Positions 1 to 9,233 of a DNA stretch of 64,000 bases are shown one piece after another. Within the stretch, counting starts at the first letter, position 1. Each line of letters opens with the position of its first letter. The notes beneath the pieces are model-generated. The model was given only the letters and a program-made list of their open reading frames with translations, was not told where the DNA came from and did no database searches. The DNA is taken from the NCBI RefSeq assembly GCF_027158485.1, contig NZ_JAMKYJ010000005.1, one strand, 5' to 3'. Position numbers and translations under genes: made by a program. This stretch comes from Oxalobacter formigenes. Lineage in GTDB: Bacteria; Pseudomonadota; Gammaproteobacteria; Burkholderiales; Burkholderiaceae_D.

Positions 1-896
1 GCAAGACGCTTTTGGCACAGACTCTGGCCAGAATGTTGAACGTACCTTTCGTCATTGCCGATGCAACCACTCTGACCGAAGCCGGTTATGTGGGCGAAGA
101 CGTCGAAAACATCATCCAGAAACTGCTTCAGGGCTGCGAATATGATGTCGAAAAAGCGCAAAGAGGCATTGTTTACATTGATGAAATTGATAAGATTTCA
201 AGAAAGTCCGATAATCCTTCCATCACCCGTGACGTGTCGGGTGAAGGGGTTCAGCAGGCCCTGTTGAAAATGATCGAGGGAACCATGGCATCGGTTCCTC
301 CGCAAGGTGGTCGCAAACACCCGAATCAGGATTTCATTTCCGTGGATACCACCAATATCATGTTTATTTGCGGTGGGGCATTCGATGGTTTGACGAAGAT
401 CATTTCGAATCGTTCCGAGAAGGGCGGCATCGGATTTTCCGCGCGCGTGAAAAGTCCTACGGACATTGTCGAAAGCGAGAAACTTGCCGACGTCGAACCG
501 GAAGATCTGATCAAATTCGGCCTGATTCCCGAATTGATCGGTCGTCTTCCTGTCGTGGCCGTATTGCACGAGCTGACAGAAGAAGCGCTTGTTGATATTC
601 TTGAAAAACCCAAAAACGCTTTGGTCAAGCAGTACACGAAGTTGTTGCAAATGGAAGGCGCTGAACTGGAGATTCGTCCTGAAGCTCTTCGTGCGATTGC
701 CCGAAAAGCGCTGGAACGCAAAACCGGTGCCCGGGGCCTTCGTTCCATAATGGAGAATTTATTGCTTGATGTGATGTACAACTTGCCGACAGAGCAAAAT
801 GTCACCAAGGTCGTCATCGATGAAAATACGGTGACGAAAGATTCGAAACCTTTACTGATTTATCAGGATAAACAAAAAGTAGCCGGACAAAGCTGA
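1..896 (+). CDS. clpX: ATP-dependent Clp protease ATP-binding subunit ClpX (3' part)
   Basis: AAA+ unfoldase that feeds substrates to the ClpP peptidase in the cytoplasm. The reading frame is open from the first base: it starts inside the Walker A motif (KTLLAQTLAR) and runs to TGA at 894-896, so about 298 residues of a usual 420 are present and the N-terminal zinc-binding domain lies upstream of the window. Visible motifs are the pore-1 loop GYVGE (nt 84-98), Walker B IVYIDEIDKI (about 168-197), the pore-2 region GGRKHPNQDF, the IGF loop (GGIGFSARV) that docks on ClpP, and the sensor-2 GARGLR helix. The downstream neighbour is lon, as in many proteobacteria (clpP-clpX-lon). Confidence 0.96.
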   Translation, partial: KTLLAQTLARMLNVPFVIADATTLTEAGYVGEDVENIIQKLLQGCEYDVEKAQRGIVYIDEIDKISRKSDNPSITRDVSGEGVQQALLKMIEGTMASVPPQGGRKHPNQDFISVDTTNIMFICGGAFDGLTKIISNRSEKGGIGFSARVKSPTDIVESEKLADVEPEDLIKFGLIPELIGRLPVVAVLHELTEEALVDILEKPKNALVKQYTKLLQMEGAELEIRPEALRAIARKALERKTGARGLRSIMENLLLDVMYNLPTEQNVTKVVIDENTVTKDSKPLLIYQDKQKVAGQS

Positions 897-942
897 ATTT
901 GTTTTTTGCGCATTTGATTGCCGGTCATTTTTCCATTTTCAA

Positions 943-961
943 GGCAGGCTGCCAGCCTGCC
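943..961. other. Inverted repeat between clpX and lon
   Basis: A perfect 8-bp inverted repeat, GGCAGGCT-GCC-AGCCTGCC, lies in the 152-nt gap between clpX and lon. No T tract follows directly, so it is at best a weak terminator or a processing hairpin for the clpX message. Confidence 0.4.
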
Positions 962-1048
962 GAAAGTCTTGGATAATTTTCACGTCAGGTCTTGTTTTTT
1001 CAGGGATCGGGCCAAAATTATCCTTATGCTTATTATTTAAGGTTTCTC

Positions 1049-3460
1049 ATGATGACTTCAACTGATATAAAGCCGTCTAGATTGCCATTGCTTCCATTAC
1101 GGGATGTGGTTGTCTTTCCGCATATGGTCATTCCCCTGTTCGTCGGGCGTCCCAAGTCGATTCATGCGCTTGAAACGGCAATGGAAAATGAAAAAACCAT
1201 CATGCTGGCTGCCCAGAAAACAGCGGCAAAGGATGAACCGTCTGCAGAAGATATTTATGAAATAGGGTGCGTTGCAACCGTATTGCAAATGCTGAAGCTC
1301 CCCGATGGAACCGTGAAGGTTCTGGTCGAAGGCGTTGGTCGTGCACGGGTCGATCATGTCGAGTCGGAAGAACAGCATCTGGTTGCCGATGTATCGCCTG
1401 TCGAATCCACGGGGGAAAACGAACCTGAAATCGAAGCCATGCGGCGCGCGATCGTCCAGCAGTTCGAACAGTACGTCAAACTGAACAAGAAGATTCCTCA
1501 TGAAGTGGTCGGGTCTCTCTCGACGATCGACGATCCGGGCCGCTTCGCCGATACGATAGCCGCGCATTTGCCATTGAAACTGGAACAGAAGCAGGTTGTT
1601 CTGGAAATGGTCAATGTCGAACGGCGTCTGGAATATTTGCTGGAAAGGCTTGAAAGCGAGCTTGACATCATGCAGGTCGAGAAGCGCATCCGTGGCCGCG
1701 TCAAACGCCAGATGGAAAAATCGCAGCGTGAATACTACCTGAATGAACAGGTCAAGGCGATCCAGCGCGAATTGGGCGAAGGCGAGGAAGGGACTGATTT
1801 TGAAGATCTTGAAAAGAAAATCAGACTGGCCAAGATGCCGAAAGAAGCCCGTGACAAGGCTCTCTCCGAACTCAAAAAACTGAAAGTCATGTCGCCGATG
1901 TCGGCGGAAGCGACTGTGGTGCGCAATTACATCGAAACGCTCGTTTCCCTGCCATGGAGAAAAAAATCCAAGGTGAACAACGATCTTGCCAATGCCGAAA
2001 AGGTACTGGAAGACGATCACTATGGTCTGGACAGGGTCAAGGAACGCATCCTTGAATATCTTGCCGTCCAGCAGCGGGTCGACAAGGTCAAGGCGCCGAT
2101 TCTGTGTTTCGTCGGCCCTCCGGGAGTTGGCAAGACCTCTCTTGGTCAATCTATCGCACGTGCAACGAACCGGAAATATGTCCGCATGGCGCTGGGTGGC
2201 GTGCGTGATGAAGCTGAAATCCGCGGTCATCGCCGTACCTATATCGGTGCGATGCCGGGCAAGATTTTGCAAAGTCTGGTCAAGGCCGGTGTCCGCAATC
2301 CGCTTTTCCTTCTGGATGAAGTGGACAAGATCGGCGCGGATTTCCGCGGCGATCCGGCAGCGGCTCTTCTGGAAGTATTGGACCCGGAACAGAACCATAC
2401 GTTCTCCGACCATTATGTCGAAGTGGATTTCGATTTGTCGGATGTGATGTTCATTGCGACATCCAATTCCTACAATATTCCTCCTGCCCTGCTCGACAGA
2501 ATGGAAGTGATTCGCCTTTCCGGTTATACGGAAGACGAAAAAACGAGCATTGCACAGCGTTATCTGTTGCCGAAACAGATCAGGGGAAATGGCCTGAAGG
2601 AAACGGAAATTTCAATTACCGAGGGCGCCATCAGGGATATCATTCGTTATTACACACGGGAAGCCGGTGTCCGGGCGCTGGAACGCGAAATCTCCAAGAT
2701 TTGCCGCAAGGTCGTCAAGATGCTCCTGTTGAAAAAACAGAATCGCAAAATTGTCGTCACGCCGAAGAATATCGATAAATTCCTGGGTGTTCGCCAGTTC
2801 GATTATGGTGTCGCAGAAAAGGAAAACCAGATCGGTGAAGTGTCCGGACTGGCATGGACGGAAGTCGGCGGTGAATTGCTGACAGTCGAAGCGGTTGCCG
2901 TTCCGGGCAAGGGCCAGATCATCCGTACCGGTACTTTGGGCGACGTGATGAAGGAATCCATCGAAGCGGCCAGAACGGTTGTTCGCAGCCGTGCCAACAA
3001 GCTGGGTATCAAGAATGAGGCTTTCGAGAAGAAAGACATCCATATCCACTTGCCTGAAGGCGCGACTCCTAAAGACGGCCCGTCAGCCGGTATTTCGATG
3101 GCGACGGCACTGGTTTCCGTATTCAGTGGCATTCCGGTTCGGGCAGATGTCGCCATGACGGGTGAAATCACCCTGCGCGGGGAAGTCCTGCCGATCGGTG
3201 GCCTGAAAGAGAAACTGCTTGCGGCTTTGCGCGGGGGGATTAAACAGGTCATCATTCCACAGGAAAACGTGAAGGATCTGATTGAAATCCCGGACAACGT
3301 CAAAAACAAGCTGGAAATCATTCCGGTTCGCTGGATCGACAAGGTTTGGGAAATCGCTCTGGAAAGCCAGCCCGAACCGATTACGGAAGAGGCGGCAGCC
3401 ATCGCCGTAGCGGCTGAACCGGCTGAAAATGCCAGTGGCGGCAACCTCATGACGCATTGA
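1049..3460 (+). CDS. lon: ATP-dependent protease Lon
   Basis: Cytoplasmic AAA+ serine protease that degrades misfolded and regulatory proteins. Order: N-terminal substrate-binding domain opening LPLLPLRDVVVFPHMVIPLFV, a coiled-coil linker, the AAA+ module (Walker A GPPGVGKT at 356-363, Walker B LLDEVDK around 421-427), then the protease domain with Ser679 in DGPSAG and Lys722 in LKEKLL. The ATG at 1049 was chosen because AAGG lies 6 nt upstream, and because it places the catalytic dyad at S679/K722, exactly the E. coli numbering. An upstream extension to 992 would add 19 non-homologous residues, and ATG 1052 is a possible alternative. The 803-residue length is normal. Confidence 0.97.
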   Translation: MMTSTDIKPSRLPLLPLRDVVVFPHMVIPLFVGRPKSIHALETAMENEKTIMLAAQKTAAKDEPSAEDIYEIGCVATVLQMLKLPDGTVKVLVEGVGRARVDHVESEEQHLVADVSPVESTGENEPEIEAMRRAIVQQFEQYVKLNKKIPHEVVGSLSTIDDPGRFADTIAAHLPLKLEQKQVVLEMVNVERRLEYLLERLESELDIMQVEKRIRGRVKRQMEKSQREYYLNEQVKAIQRELGEGEEGTDFEDLEKKIRLAKMPKEARDKALSELKKLKVMSPMSAEATVVRNYIETLVSLPWRKKSKVNNDLANAEKVLEDDHYGLDRVKERILEYLAVQQRVDKVKAPILCFVGPPGVGKTSLGQSIARATNRKYVRMALGGVRDEAEIRGHRRTYIGAMPGKILQSLVKAGVRNPLFLLDEVDKIGADFRGDPAAALLEVLDPEQNHTFSDHYVEVDFDLSDVMFIATSNSYNIPPALLDRMEVIRLSGYTEDEKTSIAQRYLLPKQIRGNGLKETEISITEGAIRDIIRYYTREAGVRALEREISKICRKVVKMLLLKKQNRKIVVTPKNIDKFLGVRQFDYGVAEKENQIGEVSGLAWTEVGGELLTVEAVAVPGKGQIIRTGTLGDVMKESIEAARTVVRSRANKLGIKNEAFEKKDIHIHLPEGATPKDGPSAGISMATALVSVFSGIPVRADVAMTGEITLRGEVLPIGGLKEKLLAALRGGIKQVIIPQENVKDLIEIPDNVKNKLEIIPVRWIDKVWEIALESQPEPITEEAAAIAVAAEPAENASGGNLMTH

Positions 3461-3479
3461 CCGGTTTTATGATTCATTG

Positions 3480-3510
3480 AAAAAGCCCCGGATATCCGGG
3501 GCTTTTTTTA
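3480..3510. terminator. Bidirectional terminator between lon and nnr
   Basis: AGCCCCGG-ATAT-CCGGGGCT flanked by an A run on the left and a T run on the right gives a strong intrinsic terminator in both directions. It serves the convergent lon (+) and nnr (-) genes; the nnr stop codon falls in its right T tract. Confidence 0.92.
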
Positions 3511-5028
3511 AGTCTTTCGCTTAACCAGAAGATTCAGTTGCAAGCGGACTTCAGGAGCCAGTTCACCTGCCACCGTTCCAATTGGTCCGTGACGGCGAAG
3601 AGCCAGTGTATCGGCGGCCTTGCCATGCAGCCAGACGGCAGCGAGGGTGGCTTCCCATGCAGGCCAGCCCTGCGCGATCAGTGCACCGGTAATTCCGGAA
3701 AGAACGTCCCCTGTTCCTGCTGTTGCCAGTGCCGGGTTGCCGGTCGGGTTGATGACCGTTTTGCCGTCCGGTGAGGCGATGACGGTTCCCGATCCCTTGA
3801 GAACGGCGACAGCCTTGAATCGCCGGGCCAGTTCTCTGGCAGCTTCGAGCCGGTTGGCCTGAATGACGTCACTGGTGGTTTTCAAAAGTCTTGCAGCTTC
3901 CAGCGGGTGCGGCGTGATGATCGTCGGGGAATCTCTTTCTGAAAGCATTTGGGCGATCGCCCCGTTTTCTGAAAGAATGTTCAGGGCATCGGCGTCCAGA
4001 ACGATTGGCGTATGGGCTTCAATCGTTTTGATCACGATATCCCTGGCGGCGCCGGATTTGCCCAATCCGGGCCCGGTCACGATGACGTCGGTGGCAAAAT
4101 CGAACTGGTGTGCAGCACGAAACATGATTTCAGGAGAAACCGGGTCGTAGGCTGGCGGGTTTTTCAGGTAAATGGCATAACACAATCCGGCACCGGAAAA
4201 GAGAGCTGCCTTTGCGGCGAGTACCGGCGCGCCGCTCATGCCTTGTGTCCCTCCGACAATGGCGATGCGGCCATAACTGCCTTTGTGCGAATCTTCCGGG
4301 CGCGGTTTCAGACAGGATTCAAACAGATCCGGTGAATTCAGCCAGCACCGGGTTTCGGGAAAATATTTCCTGTCGACATCCAGCGTGACCACATGGACTC
4401 TTCCGGCGCAGTCGCGCCCTTTTCGGGTATGGAGTCCCGGTTTGTCGGCGATGAACGTAATCGTATCGGTCGCGTGAACGGCAATTTCTTCTTTTCCGAC
4501 GATGTTGCCCGTATTTGCGTTCAGGCCGCTGGGAACGTCAAGGGCCAGTATCGGACATTTGAATGTATTGACGATTTCGACCAGTTTTTGCCGGTTGCCT
4601 GTCAGGGCTTCTTTCAGTCCGATGCCGAACATGCCATCGACAACGAGCGCCCATTTTTTTGAACGGATACTCTCCAGTGTCGTTTTGAGCGAAAGGGCGT
4701 CTTCCCAGTGCACAGGGCTCTTGACGGCTTTTTTTCTGGCGAGAATGGCTTCTTCGGACTGTTTTTTCCGGTTTGCCACCAGTAAAACGGAGACGGCCAC
4801 GCCATCGTTTGCCAGAATGGTCGCCATTTCCAGGGCGTCACCACCGTTGTTGCCCGGACCGGCGAGAACGAGGACTTCTTTTTTTGTATCGGCGGATTTC
4901 GCCAGCATGTGCATGGCAAGACTGGCGGCTTCACTGCCTGCACGCTGCATGAGCGTTCCCTTGGGCAGATCGGCGAGAGCAGAGCGTTCGATAGTCCGGA
5001 TGGCGTCGATGGAGTAAAGTGCGTTCAT
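3508..5028 (-). CDS. nnr: Bifunctional NAD(P)H-hydrate epimerase / ADP-dependent NAD(P)H-hydrate dehydratase
   Basis: Repairs the damaged cofactors NADHX and NADPHX. The N-terminal YjeF_N domain (about residues 1-215) epimerises the R and S forms; its phosphate-binding motif AGPGNNGGDAL is present. The C-terminal ribokinase-like domain (about 225-506) dehydrates the S form using ADP, with GSYGRIAIVGGTQGMSGA at its start and the catalytic NPALATAGTGDVLSG loop near the end. The full 506-residue fusion matches the E. coli YjeF (Nnr) layout. It is transcribed alone, convergent with lon and divergent from rpsB. Confidence 0.95.
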   Translation of the reverse strand: MNALYSIDAIRTIERSALADLPKGTLMQRAGSEAASLAMHMLAKSADTKKEVLVLAGPGNNGGDALEMATILANDGVAVSVLLVANRKKQSEEAILARKKAVKSPVHWEDALSLKTTLESIRSKKWALVVDGMFGIGLKEALTGNRQKLVEIVNTFKCPILALDVPSGLNANTGNIVGKEEIAVHATDTITFIADKPGLHTRKGRDCAGRVHVVTLDVDRKYFPETRCWLNSPDLFESCLKPRPEDSHKGSYGRIAIVGGTQGMSGAPVLAAKAALFSGAGLCYAIYLKNPPAYDPVSPEIMFRAAHQFDFATDVIVTGPGLGKSGAARDIVIKTIEAHTPIVLDADALNILSENGAIAQMLSERDSPTIITPHPLEAARLLKTTSDVIQANRLEAARELARRFKAVAVLKGSGTVIASPDGKTVINPTGNPALATAGTGDVLSGITGALIAQGWPAWEATLAAVWLHGKAADTLALRRHGPIGTVAGELAPEVRLQLNLLVKRKT

Positions 5029-5297
5029 TGTGGTTCAATCCGAGAAATGAGTTGAAGGTAACGGAACGTAAGGTATTACTCTAACAGTTACGGGAATAAA
5101 AAAAAGAATTTGTATGTTTGCCGCTATTTTTATCGGTTAATCCCTTTAAGCAAAATGGTTTTTACAGTACAATGATGAACTCTTGAAATTTTTCAAGAAG
5201 TTGTTTTATTTTTTATAGCAAAAATCGCGAATTCGACCTGAAAGGGTGCTCATCAAGAGTTCTTGGGCGAATTCAAGACCTAACCCTGGAGATTATT
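5029..5297 (+). promoter_or_regulatory. nnr/rpsB divergent intergenic region and rpsB leader
   Basis: AT-rich intergenic DNA between divergent nnr and rpsB. A plausible -10 TACAAT at 5168-5173, with a weak TTTAAG 17 nt upstream, would give a leader of about 115 nt. The leader holds a perfect inverted repeat CTTGAAA-TT-TTTCAAG (5182-5197), a small CAAG-AGTT-CTTG hairpin near 5254-5265, and GAATTC twice. The rpsB leader is known in E. coli to be the target of autoregulation by S2, so a structured leader is expected here, but the structure is only inferred. The rpsB ribosome-binding site is CTGGAG at 5286-5291. Confidence 0.45.
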
Positions 5298-6038
5298 ATG
5301 TCCGTAACCATGCGTGAAATGCTGGAAGCCGGTGTCCATTTCGGCCACCAAACCCGTTTCTGGAACCCGAAGATGGCTCCTTTCATCTTTGGTCACCGCA
5401 ACAAAATCCATATCGTCAATCTCGAAAAAACCCTGGCAATGTACAACGACGCGATGAACTACATCCGTCAGCTGGCTGCCAATCGCGGTACGATTCTGAT
5501 GGTTGGAACCAAAAGACAGGCTCGCGACATCATCGCTGCCGAAGCACAGCGTGCCGGTATGCCTTTCGTCGACCAGCGCTGGCTCGGCGGCATGCTGACC
5601 AACTTCAAGACCATCAAGACCTCCATCAAACGTCTGAAAGACATGGAAGCTGCCATTGAAGACGGCTCTGTCGAAAAGATGAGCAAGAAAGAAGGCCTGA
5701 TGTTCTCGCGCGAAGTTGAAAAACTGCAGAAATCCATCGGTGGCATCAAGGACATGAACGGTTTGCCTGACGCCATTTTCGTTGTCGACGTCGGCTATCA
5801 CAAAGGTGCTATCACCGAAGCTGCCAAACTGGGTATCCCTGTTATCGGCGTTGTCGATACCAACCATTCCCCTGAAGGTCTGGCTTACGTTATTCCAGGT
5901 AACGACGATTCGTCCAAAGCCATCCAGTTGTACGCTCGCGGCGTAGCTGACGCGATCCTCGAAGGCCGTGCCAATGCAATGCACGACGTTCTCGAAGCCG
6001 CCAAAGGCGAAGAAGCTGTTGCCGCAGAAAGCAACTAA
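5298..6038 (+). CDS. rpsB: 30S ribosomal protein S2
   Basis: Structural protein of the small ribosomal subunit, bound near S1 at the back of the platform. The N-terminus SVTMREMLEAGVHFGHQTRFWNP is the S2 signature, and the second signature PDAIFVVDVGYHKGAITEA-KLGIPVIGVVDTN follows near residues 160-185. At 246 residues it is full length. The start has a good GGAG site 6 nt upstream. It opens the rpsB-tsf-pyrH-frr translation operon. Confidence 0.98.
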   Translation: MSVTMREMLEAGVHFGHQTRFWNPKMAPFIFGHRNKIHIVNLEKTLAMYNDAMNYIRQLAANRGTILMVGTKRQARDIIAAEAQRAGMPFVDQRWLGGMLTNFKTIKTSIKRLKDMEAAIEDGSVEKMSKKEGLMFSREVEKLQKSIGGIKDMNGLPDAIFVVDVGYHKGAITEAAKLGIPVIGVVDTNHSPEGLAYVIPGNDDSSKAIQLYARGVADAILEGRANAMHDVLEAAKGEEAVAAESN

Positions 6039-6048
6039 AAGTTTGCAG

Positions 6049-6073
6049 GCCTGTTTCCGGTCCGGAAACAGGC
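6049..6073 (+). terminator. rpsB-tsf intergenic hairpin (attenuator-like)
   Basis: A perfect 12-bp inverted repeat GCCTGTTTCCGG-T-CCGGAAACAGGC directly follows the rpsB stop. There is no long T tract, so it looks like a partial terminator or stability hairpin that sets the S2 to EF-Ts ratio. E. coli has a comparable element between these genes. Confidence 0.6.
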
Positions 6074-6127
6074 TGTTTGAAGAAACAGGTAGTCGGGAGC
6101 TGTAGCTCCCCTTGAGAGGAGAACAAT

Positions 6128-7036
6128 ATGGCAGTCATTACAGCAGCCATGGTAGGTCAATTGCGTGCCAAGACGGACGCTCCTATGATGGAATGCAAAA
6201 AAGCGTTAACCGAAGCGGACGGTGATCTGCAGAAAGCGGAAGACCTGTTGCGCGTCAAACTGGGCAACAAGGCTTCGAAAGCGTCTTCCCGCGTTACCGC
6301 TGAAGGCGTTATCGCCATTCACGTCGATGGAAACACCGCTTCCATCATCGAAGTCAACTGTGAAACCGACTTCGTTACCAAGAATGATGACTTCATTGCA
6401 CTGGCAAACAGCTGTGCAAAACTGGTCAATGACAACAATCCGGCAGACGTGGCTGCCTTGTCCGCCTTGCCTTTCGATGGCAAGACGCTTGAAGAATATC
6501 GCACAGCGCTCGTGGGTCGTATCGGTGAAAACATGTCGATCCGCCGTTTCGCCCGTCACGAAAGCAGCGCCAAAATCGCAACCTATCTGCACGGAACCCG
6601 CATCGGTGTTGTTGTCGAATACGAAGGCCCTGACGAACAGGTCGGTAAAGACGTTGCCATGCATATCGCTGCAATGAAACCGGTTGCCCTGTCTTCGGAA
6701 GGTGTCTCTCCTGAACTGATCGAACGGGAACGTTCGGTTGCCGCACAGAAAGCGGCTGAAGATTCCGCCAAGGCCGTTGCCGAAGGCAAAAAAGCACAGC
6801 CAGCCGATATCGTTGCGCGTCGTGTTGAAGGTTCGGTACAGAAATTTTTGAAAGAAGTTTCCCTTCTGAACCAGCCATTTGTCAAAAACGACAAACAGTC
6901 TGTTGAACAAATGCTGAAAGAAGCGAAAACCACTTTGAAATCCTTTACCCTTTATGTTGTGGGCGAAGGGATCGAGAAGAAAGTGGATAACTTCGCTGAG
7001 GAAGTGGCTGCCCAGATGGCAGCGTCCAAAGCTTGA
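6128..7036 (+). CDS. tsf: Elongation factor Ts
   Basis: Guanine-nucleotide exchange factor for EF-Tu. It begins with the UBA-like domain (residues 1-50: LRAKTDAPMMECKKALTEADGDLQKAEDLLR), followed by the EF-Tu contact motif SIIEVNCETDFVTKNDDF near residues 70-87 with the TDFV residues that enter EF-Tu, and two dimerisation subdomains. The length of 302 residues is slightly above the family norm. GAGGAG just upstream gives a strong ribosome-binding site. Confidence 0.98.
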   Translation: MAVITAAMVGQLRAKTDAPMMECKKALTEADGDLQKAEDLLRVKLGNKASKASSRVTAEGVIAIHVDGNTASIIEVNCETDFVTKNDDFIALANSCAKLVNDNNPADVAALSALPFDGKTLEEYRTALVGRIGENMSIRRFARHESSAKIATYLHGTRIGVVVEYEGPDEQVGKDVAMHIAAMKPVALSSEGVSPELIERERSVAAQKAAEDSAKAVAEGKKAQPADIVARRVEGSVQKFLKEVSLLNQPFVKNDKQSVEQMLKEAKTTLKSFTLYVVGEGIEKKVDNFAEEVAAQMAASKA

Positions 7037-7046
7037 TGGCAATTTG

Positions 7047-7071
7047 AAAACGGGCCGAAAGGCCCGTTTTT
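7047..7071 (+). terminator. Terminator after tsf
   Basis: ACGGGCC-GAAA-GGCCCGT with a GNRA-type loop followed by TTTTT. It is an intrinsic terminator or attenuator between tsf and pyrH; the preceding A run makes it partly bidirectional. Confidence 0.88.
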
Positions 7072-7133
7072 GCAAGTTCTGTCCTTCTCGTTCATTCCAA
7101 TGTCTTAACGTTGTCAATTAAGGAATCGCAATC

Positions 7134-7850
7134 ATGACCACTCCTGTATACAAGCGGGTTCTTCTGAAGTTGTCAGGTGAAGCTCTTATGGGCGAAGACC
7201 AGTTCGGCATCAATCGTGCTTCTATCGAACATATGGTTGAAGACGTGGTCGATGCGGCGAAGCTGGGCGTTGAAATGGCTATCGTTATCGGTGGTGGCAA
7301 TATTTTCCGGGGCGTCGCTCCCGGCGCAAAGGGAATGGATCGTGCGACGGCCGATTATATGGGGATGCTGGCCACGGTCATCAATTCCCTCGCTTTGGCC
7401 GATGCCATGGAGCAGGCCGGTTTGACGGCACGTGTCATGTCTGCCATCGGTATCGACCAGGTTGTCGAATCCTATGTCCGGCCGAAAGCGCTCCAGTATC
7501 TGGAAGAAGGCAAGGTAGTCGTTTTCGCTGCAGGTACCGGCAATCCGTTTTTCACGACCGATACCGCTGCTGCCTTGCGTGGCGCGGAAATGGGTGCTGA
7601 AATCGTTCTGAAAGCGACCAAGGTCGATGGCGTCTACAGCGCCGATCCGATGAAAGATGCGTCGGCTTCCCGTTATTCGCACATCACTTTTGACGAAGCG
7701 ATTGAAAAGCATCTTGAAGTCATGGATGCCGCTGCATTTGCCCTCTGTCGCGATCAGAAATTACCGATTAAAATATTCTCGATCCTGAAACACGGTGCCT
7801 TAAAACGTGTTCTTCTGGGTGAAGACGAGGGAACGCTGGTTCACCTTTAA
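7134..7850 (+). CDS. pyrH: UMP kinase
   Basis: Phosphorylates UMP to UDP in pyrimidine nucleotide synthesis; a hexameric member of the amino-acid kinase family. Motifs: KLSGEALMG near residues 10-18, GGGNIFRG around 55-62, MGMLATVINSLAL, and GTGNPFFTTDTAAALRG in the middle of the protein, all characteristic of bacterial UMPK. The length of 238 residues is standard. It sits in the conserved order rpsB-tsf-pyrH-frr. Confidence 0.98.
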   Translation: MTTPVYKRVLLKLSGEALMGEDQFGINRASIEHMVEDVVDAAKLGVEMAIVIGGGNIFRGVAPGAKGMDRATADYMGMLATVINSLALADAMEQAGLTARVMSAIGIDQVVESYVRPKALQYLEEGKVVVFAAGTGNPFFTTDTAAALRGAEMGAEIVLKATKVDGVYSADPMKDASASRYSHITFDEAIEKHLEVMDAAAFALCRDQKLPIKIFSILKHGALKRVLLGEDEGTLVHL

Positions 7851-7908
7851 ACCTTACACTGACAATCCGGTTTTTTCCGGTCAGGTTTATTTTGCATAAG
7901 GAAGTGTC

Positions 7909-8469
7909 ATGAGTATTGCCGATGTGAAAAAAAGTGCCGAACAGAAAATGAACAAATCGATCGAGTCACTGAAAGCCGATCTGGCCAAGGTTCGGACTGG
8001 CCGGGCTCATACCGGTATTCTCGATCATGTAGAAGTCGATTATTACGGTTCACCAACCAAGATCAGCCAGGTTGCCAATATCACCTTGCTGGACGCACGT
8101 ACCATTTCTGTCCAGCCGTGGGAAAAGAAAATGGTCAACGCTATCGAAAAAGCCATTCGCGATTCCGATCTGGGCCTGAATCCTTCGACGATGGGTGAAA
8201 TCATTCGCGTTCCGACACCAGCGTTGACGGAAGAACGCCGCAAGGAAATGGTCAAGCTGGTCAAGACGGAAGGTGAAGACGCGAAGGTTGCCGTCAGGAA
8301 CATTCGCCGTGACGCCAATGAAGCCGTGAAGAAAATGGTCAAGGACAAGGAGTGCTCGGAAGACGATGAACGCCGTTCACAGGACGACATCCAGAAACTG
8401 ACTGACAAATTTGTCCAGCAAATCGACAAGCTGCTTGCCGACAAGGAAAAAGAAGTCATGACAGTATAA
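7909..8469 (+). CDS. frr: Ribosome recycling factor
   Basis: Splits the post-termination ribosome together with EF-G. The sequence has the usual three-helix bundle pattern with SIESLKADLAKVRTGRAHTGILDHV near the start, GLNPSTMGEIIRVPTPALTEERRKEM in the middle (hinge and domain II) and the DDERRSQDDIQKLTDKF helix near the end. The length of 186 residues is standard. AAGGAAGTG precedes the ATG. An A7 run at 7927-7933 is intact here, which is relevant to the acs and ssb frameshifts. Confidence 0.98.
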   Translation: MSIADVKKSAEQKMNKSIESLKADLAKVRTGRAHTGILDHVEVDYYGSPTKISQVANITLLDARTISVQPWEKKMVNAIEKAIRDSDLGLNPSTMGEIIRVPTPALTEERRKEMVKLVKTEGEDAKVAVRNIRRDANEAVKKMVKDKECSEDDERRSQDDIQKLTDKFVQQIDKLLADKEKEVMTV

Positions 8470-8485
8470 GCGGACCGTATCCGAT

Positions 8486-9229
8486 ATGGTTAGCGATCAG
8501 ACTTCAACATATGCTGCGGATAAGAATCTTATGCCGCAGCATATTGCTATTGTGATGGATGGAAACGGACGCTGGGCGAAAAAACGTTTTTTGCCCCGTG
8601 TTGCCGGACATGTCAAAGGCGTGGAAGCGATCAGGCGGACAATTGAAGGATGTATCGTTCGCAATATCCCTTATCTGACGGTTTTTGCGTTCAGCTCGGA
8701 AAACTGGAAAAGACCGGGCGAGGAAGTCAGTTTCCTGATGAACCTGTTTCTTTCTTCTCTTGAAAAAGAGACCGATAAATTGCACGACAACGATATCCGG
8801 CTCAAAGTGGTCGGTGACTTGAGCCGTTTCGATGTGCCTTTACAGAAGGCTATAACCGTTGCAGAAGAAAAAACGTCGAAAAATTCGACACTCACGCTGA
8901 CGGTTTGCGCCAACTATGGCGGCCGCTGGGATATCTTGCAGGCAGCGAGACGGATGTCTTCGGAAGGGCTGGATGTAAAAGACATGACGGAAGAACGTTT
9001 GTCGTCTTATCTTGCCCTTTCCTACGCTCCTGAACCGGATCTTTTCATCCGCACGGGCGGTGAAACACGAATTTCAAATTTTCTTCTTTGGCAATTGGCC
9101 TATTCGGAGTTATATTTTACAGAAACCTTCTGGCCCGATTTCGACAATGAAGAACTGGAAAAGGCAATCGCGTCTTTCCAGTCGAGAGAACGACGGTTCG
9201 GAAAAACCAGTGAACAATTAACGGATTAG
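8486..9229 (+). CDS. uppS: Isoprenyl transferase (undecaprenyl diphosphate synthase)
   Basis: Cis-prenyltransferase that extends farnesyl diphosphate with isopentenyl diphosphate to make the C55 carrier used for peptidoglycan and O-antigen. The catalytic motif HIAIVMDGNGRWAKKR (residues 19-34, Asp25) and the second signature DLFIRTGGETRISNFLLWQLAYSE are intact. The length of 247 residues is standard. It lies 16 nt after frr and 4 nt before cdsA. Confidence 0.97.
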   Translation: MVSDQTSTYAADKNLMPQHIAIVMDGNGRWAKKRFLPRVAGHVKGVEAIRRTIEGCIVRNIPYLTVFAFSSENWKRPGEEVSFLMNLFLSSLEKETDKLHDNDIRLKVVGDLSRFDVPLQKAITVAEEKTSKNSTLTLTVCANYGGRWDILQAARRMSSEGLDVKDMTEERLSSYLALSYAPEPDLFIRTGGETRISNFLLWQLAYSELYFTETFWPDFDNEELEKAIASFQSRERRFGKTSEQLTD

Positions 9230-9233
9230 GCAA

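Noticed and set aside
1097..2413. Antisense frame of 438 codons inside lon
   Set aside because: Composition-driven shadow of lon; the lon frame has complete AAA+ and protease motifs and the antisense product resembles nothing.
7927..7933. A7 run in frr as another frameshift site
   Set aside because: The frr frame is continuous and full length across it, so no shift is needed.
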